Shown here: piece after piece, positions 1 through 4,703 of the stretch
How positions within the stretch are numbered: position 1 is the stretch's first letter
Layout: every line of letters begins with the position of its first letter
Source of the DNA: Pseudomonadota bacterium
Lineage (GTDB): Bacteria; Pseudomonadota; Alphaproteobacteria; Rhizobiales; Rhizobiaceae
Direction of reading: 5' to 3'
Assembly (NCBI GenBank): GCA_023419995.1
Contig: JAEZXF010000425.1
Coordinates: forward strand, 1-7,027
Length of the DNA stretch: 7,027 bases
The notes under the pieces: generated by a model
Told to the model about the DNA's origin: nothing
Seen by the model: the letters and a program-made list of their open reading frames with translations, nothing else
Database searches by the model: none
Position numbers and translations under genes: made by a program

Positions 1-387
1 GTGCAGCGTGCCGGCATGCTCGGCCTCGCAGTCGATGCCGTGGCGGCGGATCAGGTCGAAGACGACGCCCGGCCCCTCGCCCAGCGCCGCGAGCATGCGT
101 TCGCCGTGCTCGCGCCCGAGGATCGCAGGCATGTCGTCCGGCATGATCCACAGCCCGGCGTTGACGAGGCCGACATTGCGGCCCGAGCCGCCGAAGCCGA
201 CCTCGGCCGCGTCGAGCACCACCACCGATACCCCGGCCGCGGCGAGGTGCAGCGCCGCCGAAAGGCCGGTATAGCCCGCGCCGACGACGACGGCGTCCGC
301 CCTGAGATCGCCGGCGAGCGCTCCCGTCGCCGGCGCGGCGGGGGCCGTCTTTTCCCAAAGTCCGTGAGAGTGAGGATCGTTCTGCAT
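1..387 (-). CDS. FAD-dependent oxidoreductase of the DAO family, N-terminal 129 residues (cut by window edge)
   Basis: Reading leftward from ATG at 387-385, the frame stays open to base 1, so the C-terminal part lies outside the window. Residues 32-60 form a classical Rossmann dinucleotide-binding fold: a hydrophobic strand, then GAGYTG (G36, G38, G41), a helix, and a second strand ending VVVLD with the acidic D59 that normally binds the FAD ribose. It is followed by GFGGSGRNVGLVNAGLW (64-80), the second FAD-contact region seen in gamma-glutamylputrescine oxidase-like and other DAO-family amine/amino-acid oxidases. The extreme N-terminus (LWEKTAPAAP) also resembles that group. There is no signal peptide, so it is probably cytoplasmic and oxidises an amine or amino-acid substrate. 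The substrate cannot be named because the substrate half is missing. No strong Shine-Dalgarno sequence precedes the chosen start; the start is chosen because the fold begins about 30 residues later, as in relatives. Confidence 0.88.
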   Translation of the reverse strand, partial: MQNDPHSHGLWEKTAPAAPATGALAGDLRADAVVVGAGYTGLSAALHLAAAGVSVVVLDAAEVGFGGSGRNVGLVNAGLWIMPDDMPAILGREHGERMLAALGEGPGVVFDLIRRHGIDCEAEHAGTLH

Positions 388-559
388 AGGCCGATTCTGA
401 CCTGTCCGAGGGCAAAGCAAATCGACGAATGCAGATCACGTCATGCGGCGGATGCATTCATCCGCCTCACCCTAGCATACTGTATCTACAAGTGCACACA
501 CCTTTGCAGAGCACGACCTGCCGGGACGCGGTGCCGCGCCCCGCAGGGGTGAGGCGCGG
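388..559. promoter_or_regulatory. Intergenic region upstream of the FAD oxidoreductase, with operator-like palindromes
   Basis: This 172-bp gap holds no gene I can support. It contains a perfect 8-bp inverted repeat GGCGGATG-CATT-CATCCGCC (447-466), a 7-bp inverted pair GAATGCA (428-434) / TGCATTC (453-459) that overlaps it, and a short dyad TGTA-TC-TACA (481-490). On the minus strand a TATGCT sequence (479-474) could be a -10 box, which would place transcription start close to the 447-466 palindrome; no convincing -35 was found. The palindromes lie 60-100 bp before the oxidoreductase start, a plausible place for a repressor operator or a 5'-leader hairpin. That role is inference. Confidence 0.3.
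534..559 (-). terminator. GC-rich hairpin just after the DUF411 stop codon
   Basis: CCGCGCC (534-540) and GGCGCGG (553-559) are perfect 7-bp inverted arms with a 12-nt loop, starting one base beyond the DUF411 stop codon on the minus strand. An inner CCCC/GGGG pair is also possible. No T-tract follows, so an intrinsic terminator is only a weak possibility; the hairpin might instead stabilise the mRNA 3' end. Confidence 0.3.
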
Positions 560-1021
560 TCAACCGCCGACGCGCAGGAACACATAGGGTGCGGCCCTGG
601 GATCGCGCGGAACGGCGTAGACCTCGTAGGCCTCAGGCTCGCCGCCCATGCCGAGCGAGCCCTGCGGCATGCCCGGCACGGCGAGGCCGGCGACGTCCGG
701 ACGCTCGGCGATCAGGGTGCCGATCGCCTCGAGCGGCACGTGGCCTTCGAGGAAGTAGCCGCCGGCCGACGCGACGTGGCAGCTCAGCATGTCCTGCGGC
801 ACGCCGGCCTGCTGCCGCACCTGCGACAGGTCCTCGAGATCGACGGTCCGGACGCTGTAGCCGGCATCCTCCAGCGCCTGCGCCCATTCGTGGCAGCAGC
901 CGCACCACGGCGTCTTGTAGACGGTGACGGCCTCGCCGGCGGACACCGGCCCGACACCCGCCGCCAGAGACGCCAGCAGGAACCCGAACCCCGCCGCCAG
1001 TGCTCTTCCCTTGTTCATCAT
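560..1021 (-). CDS. DUF411 domain metal-binding protein, exported
   Basis: This 153-residue protein has a Sec-type signal peptide: positive start (MMNKGR), hydrophobic core about residues 8-27, likely cleavage near VSA-G at 28-29. The mature part carries the whole DUF411 pattern: VYKTPWCGCCHEWA (C40, C42, C43, H44) resembling a thioredoxin-like strand and metal site, then MLSCHVA (C81, H82), GYFLEGHVP (H94), and GLAVPGMPQGSLGM (M118, M125). The Cys/His/Met set suggests a soft-metal site; the family is often found with copper-resistance genes, so a periplasmic copper-handling role is likely but not shown here. The usual GSPGM motif reads GSLGM. GGAAG lies two bases before the first ATG and five before the second (1018-1016), so translation may start at Met2. 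A gap of 142 bp separates it from the CDF transporter upstream, so co-transcription is possible but uncertain. Confidence 0.9.
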   Translation of the reverse strand: MMNKGRALAAGFGFLLASLAAGVGPVSAGEAVTVYKTPWCGCCHEWAQALEDAGYSVRTVDLEDLSQVRQQAGVPQDMLSCHVASAGGYFLEGHVPLEAIGTLIAERPDVAGLAVPGMPQGSLGMGGEPEAYEVYAVPRDPRAAPYVFLRVGG

Positions 1022-1089
1022 GTCTTCCGCCTTCGGTCAGCCCGCCATGCCCAATGGGGCGAAGGTAGCGCAGGGCGCGCGCCCGCTGT

Positions 1090-1132
1090 TTGCGGCCGAT
1101 CAAGTTGCGGCTTGCGGGCGATCAAATTGCCG
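1090..1132. repeat. Two tandem copies of a 21-bp sequence upstream of the DUF411 gene
   Basis: Bases 1090-1110 and 1112-1132 match at 18 of 21 positions; the shared core is TTGCGG-N-CGATCAA-R-TTGC. The period of 22 bp puts the copies on nearly the same face of the helix, about two turns apart. They sit 69-111 bp before the DUF411 start, between it and the CDF stop. That arrangement fits paired protein-binding sites. On the minus strand each copy contains TTGATC, a possible weak -35 element, but no -10 was found at the right distance. Confidence 0.5.
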
Positions 1133-1135
1133 CGA

Positions 1136-1150
1136 GCGCCGCGGCGGCGC
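1136..1150. repeat. Short GC palindrome after the CDF stop codon
   Basis: GCGCCGC (1136-1142) and GCGGCGC (1144-1150) form perfect 7-bp arms around one base, 13 bp beyond the CDF stop codon on the minus strand. It could end or stabilise the CDF transcript. No T-tract follows, so terminator activity is uncertain, and short GC palindromes are common in DNA of this composition. Confidence 0.25.
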
Positions 1151-1163
1151 CCGCGTCCCTGCG

Positions 1164-2072
1164 TCAGGCGAACGGTACGGCGCCGGTGCCGGGCGGCAGC
1201 TTGGCCTCGTCGTCCGGCTCGACGTGGATGACGACGCGCACCGAGGGGATTTCCGCCTTCAGGGCGTCCTCGACCCGATCGCAGATGGCGTGGCTGTCGC
1301 CGACCGTCATGCCGGCGTCGACCACCATGTGGAACTCGATGAAGGTGGCGCGCCCGGCGATGCGGGTCTTGAGGTCGTGGACCTCGAGCGCGCCCCGCGA
1401 ATGGGCGGAGATGATGTCGCGGATGCGCATCGTCTCCTCCACCGGCACCGCCCGGTCCATCAGCCCGTCGAGCGACGAGCCGATGACGCGCCAGCCCTGC
1501 CACAGGATGTTGAGCGCCACGACCAGCGCCAGCAGCGGGTCGAGCAGGTGCCAGCCGGTCAGCACCGCGCCGACGAGGCCGGCGATGACGCCGACCGAGG
1601 TGACGACGTCGGTCATCAGGTGGCGGCCGTCGGCTTCCAGCGCCGGCGACCTCTGGCGGCGGCCGACGCGGATGAGGAGCAAGGCCCAGAAGCAGTTGAT
1701 CGCCGCGGCGAGGCCGTTGACGGCGAGACCTTCCCAGGCCTGCTCCATCGGCCCCGGGGTCTGCCACACCCGCCACACCTCGGCGATGATGAGCAGCGCG
1801 GCGACGACGATCAGCACGCCCTCGAGCACGGCCGAGAAGTACTCGGCCTTGTGATGGCCGAACTGGTGGTCGCTGTCGGCCGGCTTGTGGCTGACCGAGA
1901 TCGCCCACAGCGCGGCCGTCGCGGCGATGACGTTGACGATGGATTCGAGCGCGTCGGAATAGAGCGCGACCGACCCCGTCATCCGCCAGGCAAGGAACTT
2001 CAGCGCCATCACCCCGAGGGCGACGGCGATCGACCATGCGGCGAGCCGCCTAATCTTCTGCTTGTCGCTCAT
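1164..2072 (-). CDS. Cation diffusion facilitator (CDF) family transporter
   Basis: A 302-residue inner-membrane protein of normal CDF length (about 300), expected to export a divalent cation in exchange for protons. About five or six hydrophobic segments are seen: roughly 12-28, 33-60, 80-102, 116-136, 152-173 and 176-192. Family marks are DHQFGHHKAEYFS (68-80), the fifth-helix site H151-x-x-x-D155 in HLMTD, and a C-terminal cytoplasmic domain with VHDLKTR (231-237), FIEFHMVVD (244-252), SHAICDRVE (260-268) and HVEP (283-286), a metal-binding dimerisation fold. The second-helix motif is SDALESIVN (39-47), so the pair facing the HxxxD site is E43/N47 rather than the usual H/D or D/D. The metal (Zn, Fe, Mn, Co or other) cannot be assigned. 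ATG at 2072-2070 is chosen because the first helix starts about 10 residues on; the purine-rich GGGGAGAAG upstream comes from a palindromic repeat. The neighbouring DUF411 protein may also act in metal handling. Confidence 0.93.
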   Translation of the reverse strand: MSDKQKIRRLAAWSIAVALGVMALKFLAWRMTGSVALYSDALESIVNVIAATAALWAISVSHKPADSDHQFGHHKAEYFSAVLEGVLIVVAALLIIAEVWRVWQTPGPMEQAWEGLAVNGLAAAINCFWALLLIRVGRRQRSPALEADGRHLMTDVVTSVGVIAGLVGAVLTGWHLLDPLLALVVALNILWQGWRVIGSSLDGLMDRAVPVEETMRIRDIISAHSRGALEVHDLKTRIAGRATFIEFHMVVDAGMTVGDSHAICDRVEDALKAEIPSVRVVIHVEPDDEAKLPPGTGAVPFA

Positions 2073-2081
2073 GGCAGCGAT

Positions 2082-2206
2082 TCTTCTCCCCGTTCACGGG
2101 GAGAAGATGCCGGCAGGCAGATGAGGGGCAGTGCGACCCCTGCAAGGCAGGCCCCGCCCCTCATCCGGCCCTTCGGGCCACCTTCTCCCCGTGAACGGGG
2201 AGAAGG
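2082..2206. repeat. RIME-like nested palindromic intergenic element
   Basis: The element fills most of the gap between trpE(G) and the CDF gene. Two hairpins bound it: 2082-2107 (11-bp arms, TTCA loop) and 2181-2206 (11-bp arms, TGAA loop). Their 24-bp cores (2083-2106 and 2182-2205) are exact reverse complements of each other, so the whole unit is also one large inverted repeat. Inside are GATGAGGGGC (2120-2129) facing GCCCCTCATC (2156-2165), and a small hairpin GGCCC-TTC-GGGCC (2167-2179). The layout and the CTTCTCCCCG / GATGAGGGGC modules resemble the intergenic mosaic elements (RIME) known from rhizobia; identification is from memory of the family, not a search. It may act as a 3' stabiliser or transcription barrier after trpE(G). 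It has no coding capacity. Confidence 0.82.
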
Positions 2207-2240
2207 AAATGGCGTCCTGCCTCTCATGTCGCCCCATTCC

Positions 2241-4430
2241 TCACGCGGCCTTCACCTTCGCCCGGCGCGGCAGGTGCGCCACCACGTTCTCGATCATCCG
2301 CATACCGGCGTTGTGGCCGAGCGTCATGATCGATTCGGGGTGGAACTGCACCGCCGCCACCGGCTCGCTCTTGTGCTCGAACGCCATGATGACGCCGTCC
2401 TCTGTCTCGGCCGTCACCAGGAACGCATCGGGCAGCCGCACCGGATCGGCGAAGATCGAATGGTAGCGGCCGACGGTGATCTCCCTGGGCAGGCCGGAGA
2501 ACACGGCGCCGGGCTTGGAGATGCGGATGCGCGACGGCTTGCCGTGCATCGGCTCGCGAAGCTGGCGCAGCTCGCCGCCATAGGCCTCGGCCAGCGCCTG
2601 GAGGCCGAGGCAGACGCCGAAGATCGGCAGCCCGCGCGCCCGCGCCTTGTCGATGGTGGCCTTGCAGTCGAAGTCCTTCGGGCTGCCGGGCCCGGGGGAG
2701 AGCACGACGAGGTCGGGATCGAGCCGGTCGAACACCTCCTCCGGCACCGGGGTGCGCACGGTCGACACCTTCGCTCCCGTCTGGCGGAAGTAGTTGGCGA
2801 GCGTGTGGACGAAGGAATCCTCGTGGTCGACGAGCAGGATCGACACCCCCTCGCCCACCCGCGCGCTCTCGCGCTCGGCGGTGGCGGCGTTGCCGGCCGA
2901 GGCCTCGCGGATCGCCGCCAGCATCGCCGACGCCTTCAGCTCGGTCTCGGCCTCTTCCTCGGCCGGGTCGGAATCGTAGAGCAGCGTCGCGCCGGCCCGC
3001 CCCTCGGCCAGGCCGTCCTTGATGCGGATGGTGCGCAGCGTCAGGCCGGTGTTCATGTCGCCGTTGAAATGCACCATGCCGATCGCGCCGCCGTACCAGG
3101 CGCGCGGGCTCTTCTCGTGGTTCTCGATGAAGCGCATCGCCCACAGCTTCGGCGCGCCGGTGACGGTGACGGCCCAGGCGTGGGACAGGAAGGCATCGAA
3201 GGCGTCCATGCCTTCGCGCAAGCGCCCCTCGATGTGGTCGACCGTGTGAATCAGTCGCGAGTACATCTCGATCTGGCGGCGGCCGATGACGCGGACAGAG
3301 CCCGGCTCGCAGACGCGGCTCTTGTCGTTGCGGTCGACGTCCGAGCACATGGTCAGCTCGGACTCGTCCTTCTTGGAGTTGAGCAGCTTCAGGATCTGCT
3401 CGGAATCGGAGATGGCGTCGTCGCCGCGCCGGATCGTGCCGGAGATCGGGCAGGTCTCGACGCGACGGCCGTTGACGCGCACGAACATCTCCGGCGACGC
3501 GCCGATCAGGTATTCGCGCTCGCCGAGGTTGATGAAGAACGAGTAGGGCGACGGGTTGATCGTCTTGAGCCGGCGGGTGATCTCGGACGGCTTCGACTTG
3601 CACGCCTCGAAGAACATCTGCCCCGGCACCACCTCGAACAGATCGCCGCGCCGGAAGCTCTCCTTCGCTTGATCGACCAGCCGCGCATACTCGCCGGGCT
3701 CGTGGTCGCCGCGCGGCGGGATGCGGTCGCTGGTGCGGAACGGCTCCTGCGCGCCCTCGCGGGCGAGCCCCTCGGTGGAGAAGCCCTCGCCGGCGAAGTC
3801 GTAGCGGTCGCGCCACGCCTTGGCCTGGTGGTGGTCGACCACGAGGATCTCGTCCGGCAGGTAGAGCACGAGGTCGCGCTGGCTGGCCGGACGGGAAAGC
3901 TTCTGCTCGACATGGTCGAACTGGAAGGCGAGGTCGTAGCCGAACGCGCCGTAGAGGCCGAGATTGGCGTCCTCCGGCGAGCGGAACAGGTCGACCAGCG
4001 CCCTGAGCACGGTGAAGACGGTCGGAACGCGCGAGCGCTCCTCCTCGGCGAAGACGCGCGCCGGCTCGGCCACCTGCAGCGCCAGCAGCCCGGCGGCCGC
4101 CTCGCCGACCGCCACCTCGGGCAGCGTCTCGACCACGCGGCGGATGACGGGAAGCAGCGCCTCGCCGCGCATGTTCAGCGCCTCGATGCGCATGGCGCGG
4201 CCGCGCGCCGAGACCACGAGCGGCGGGTCGATGATCGCGGTGTCCCAGCGCGTGTAGCGGCCCGGATATTCGTAGTTCGAGGAGAAGACGCAGCCGCGCC
4301 GCGAATCCAGCCCGTCTATGTAGGCTGCGATCGCCCCCTCGTAGGGCGTGTCATGGCGGGTGCGGGTGATCGCCACCCCGCCCTGCGTCACGAAGCGCTC
4401 CGCGCCGTCTTCAAGCAACTCGACCGTCAT
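2241..4430 (-). CDS. trpE(G): Anthranilate synthase, fused TrpE and TrpG chains
   Basis: This cytoplasmic enzyme turns chorismate and glutamine into anthranilate, the first step of tryptophan synthesis. It has 729 residues, the length I recall for the rhizobial fused enzyme. Residues 1 to about 510 are the TrpE chain: [14 protein letters not shown] (50-63), DLFEVVPGQ (263-271), [10 protein letters not shown] (310-319), PISGTIRRG (328-336), [12 protein letters not shown] (362-373), [10 protein letters not shown] (395-404), [10 protein letters not shown] (423-432) and YGGAIG (446-451). After a linker, about 528-725 is a class I glutamine amidotransferase: LVDHEDSF (533-540), [10 protein letters not shown] (575-584), nucleophile C607 in GVCLGLQ, and H697/E699 in FHPES. 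All expected catalytic residues are present. ATG at 4430-4428 is chosen: GGAG lies 8 nt upstream and the protein then starts like relatives. A longer in-frame reading from GTG 4514 is rejected because it would translate the attenuator terminator. Expression is probably controlled by the upstream trp leader. Confidence 0.97.
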   Translation of the reverse strand: MTVELLEDGAERFVTQGGVAITRTRHDTPYEGAIAAYIDGLDSRRGCVFSSNYEYPGRYTRWDTAIIDPPLVVSARGRAMRIEALNMRGEALLPVIRRVVETLPEVAVGEAAAGLLALQVAEPARVFAEEERSRVPTVFTVLRALVDLFRSPEDANLGLYGAFGYDLAFQFDHVEQKLSRPASQRDLVLYLPDEILVVDHHQAKAWRDRYDFAGEGFSTEGLAREGAQEPFRTSDRIPPRGDHEPGEYARLVDQAKESFRRGDLFEVVPGQMFFEACKSKPSEITRRLKTINPSPYSFFINLGEREYLIGASPEMFVRVNGRRVETCPISGTIRRGDDAISDSEQILKLLNSKKDESELTMCSDVDRNDKSRVCEPGSVRVIGRRQIEMYSRLIHTVDHIEGRLREGMDAFDAFLSHAWAVTVTGAPKLWAMRFIENHEKSPRAWYGGAIGMVHFNGDMNTGLTLRTIRIKDGLAEGRAGATLLYDSDPAEEEAETELKASAMLAAIREASAGNAATAERESARVGEGVSILLVDHEDSFVHTLANYFRQTGAKVSTVRTPVPEEVFDRLDPDLVVLSPGPGSPKDFDCKATIDKARARGLPIFGVCLGLQALAEAYGGELRQLREPMHGKPSRIRISKPGAVFSGLPREITVGRYHSIFADPVRLPDAFLVTAETEDGVIMAFEHKSEPVAAVQFHPESIMTLGHNAGMRMIENVVAHLPRRAKVKAA

Positions 4431-4477
4431 TCGTCCGTCTCCATCCGTTGCCGCTTCGGCGCTTCCGGACTGGCTTG

Positions 4478-4513
4478 AAAACAAAATGGCCGCCCGGAAA
4501 TCCGTTGCGGCCA
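4478..4513 (-). terminator. trp attenuator: rho-independent terminator in the trpE(G) leader
   Basis: On the minus strand TGGCCGC (4513-4507) pairs with GCGGCCA (4493-4487), with a small inner CGGA/TCCG helix in the loop, followed directly by TTTTGTTTT (4486-4478). This is a textbook intrinsic terminator and lies between the leader peptide and trpE(G). Its 5' arm can instead pair with GCGGCC at 4548-4543, just after the leader stop codon, giving the antiterminator. High tryptophan should favour the terminator, and stalling at the Trp codons the antiterminator. Confidence 0.93.
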
Positions 4514-4547
4514 CCCAAGTTTCACGCGCACGCGCATCGACCGGCCG

Positions 4548-4595
4548 CTAGGAGCAGCCCCACCACCACAGGTTCGCGGTCGACATCGTGATCAT
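4548..4595 (-). CDS. trpL: trp operon leader peptide
   Basis: This 15-residue frame encodes MITMSTANLWWWGCS and ends at TAG (4550-4548). Three consecutive Trp codons at positions 10-12 (4568-4560) let ribosomes sense charged tRNA-Trp; the Trp run sits at the same positions as in the S. meliloti leader peptide as I recall it. AAGGA lies about 7 nt before ATG 4595, so this start is preferred over the internal ATG at 4586-4584, which would give 12 residues. The same bases could be part of a -10 box if the transcript is leaderless. The stop codon lies right beside the antiterminator segment (4548-4543), as coupling of translation to attenuation requires. It is in cis to trpE(G), whose start is 117 nt beyond the leader stop. 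In S. meliloti the peptide has also been given a trans role, which cannot be judged here. Confidence 0.93.
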   Translation of the reverse strand: MITMSTANLWWWGCS

Positions 4596-4631
4596 GGCGA
4601 AATCCTTAGCGGCGAATGGCCGGCCCGGCAA
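4595..4631 (-). promoter_or_regulatory. Possible promoter of the trp leader
   Basis: On the minus strand TTGCCG (4631-4626) is followed after 17 bp by TAAGGA (4608-4603), then 7 bp to the A of the trpL start codon. This would give a transcript starting at or near the ATG, as I recall for the S. meliloti trp leader. The -10 match is poor and overlaps the AAGGA that could serve as a ribosome binding site, so the two readings compete. A promoter must lie between the receptor terminator (4657) and trpL if the trp unit is transcribed on its own. Confidence 0.35.
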
Positions 4632-4656
4632 GCGGATTTCGTGTCGCAGGAACGGG

Positions 4657-4679
4657 AAAGGGCGGCCCGGAGGCCGCCC
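4657..4679 (-). terminator. Terminator hairpin after the TonB-dependent receptor gene
   Basis: On the minus strand GGGCGGCC (4679-4672) pairs perfectly with GGCCGCCC (4667-4660) around a 4-nt loop TCCG, starting 24 nt past the receptor stop codon and followed by TTT then CCCG. The stem is strong and the T-tract short. It most likely ends the receptor transcript and insulates the trp leader 60 nt further on. Confidence 0.75.
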
Positions 4680-4703
4680 CTTCCTTGCCTCTTGGGGCAG
4701 GGT

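Larger units (their letters stand above)
4478..4595 (-). ncRNA. trp leader RNA (attenuator; possible rnTrpL-type small RNA)
   Basis: The leader from the peptide start to the end of the terminator T-tract is about 118 nt. It holds mutually exclusive pairings: segment 1 TCGACCG (4583-4577) with segment 2 CGGTCGA (4543-4537), enclosing the Trp codons; segment 2 GCGGCC (4548-4543) with segment 3 GGCCGC (4512-4507), the antiterminator; and segments 3 and 4, the terminator. In Sinorhizobium meliloti the terminated trp leader is known to accumulate as a trans-acting small RNA (rnTrpL) of similar size; by analogy the same could happen here. Attenuation is strongly supported by the sequence; the small-RNA role is inference. 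Confidence 0.75.

Noticed and set aside
1..552. A 183-codon plus-strand frame
   Set aside because: Antisense to the FAD oxidoreductase, whose Rossmann motif is unambiguous; the plus-strand product has no recognisable features and begins at the window edge.
1018..2037. A 339-codon minus-strand frame overlapping the CDF gene
   Set aside because: Out-of-frame shadow, Arg-rich and without membrane segments; the 1164-2072 frame encodes a clear CDF protein.
2082..2206. CRISPR array or insertion sequence made from the repeated palindromes
   Set aside because: Only two copies, inverted rather than direct, with no spacers, transposase or target duplication; the structure fits a RIME-like intergenic element.
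2224..3816. A 530-codon minus-strand frame inside trpE(G)
   Set aside because: Overlaps trpE(G) in another frame; the protein is Arg/Pro/Ala-rich without domains, while the trpE(G) frame shows all family motifs.
924..4478. A 1184-codon open frame on the plus strand
   Set aside because: It runs antisense to DUF411, CDF and trpE(G), crosses intergenic regions and the palindromic element, and its protein is low-complexity (rich in R, G, D, A, H) with no recognisable domain. Long antisense frames are common in high-GC DNA.
4431..4514. N-terminal extension of TrpE(G) by 28 residues from GTG 4514
   Set aside because: The extension would be encoded by the attenuator terminator and T-tract. ATG 4430 has a Shine-Dalgarno sequence and gives the usual 729-residue length.
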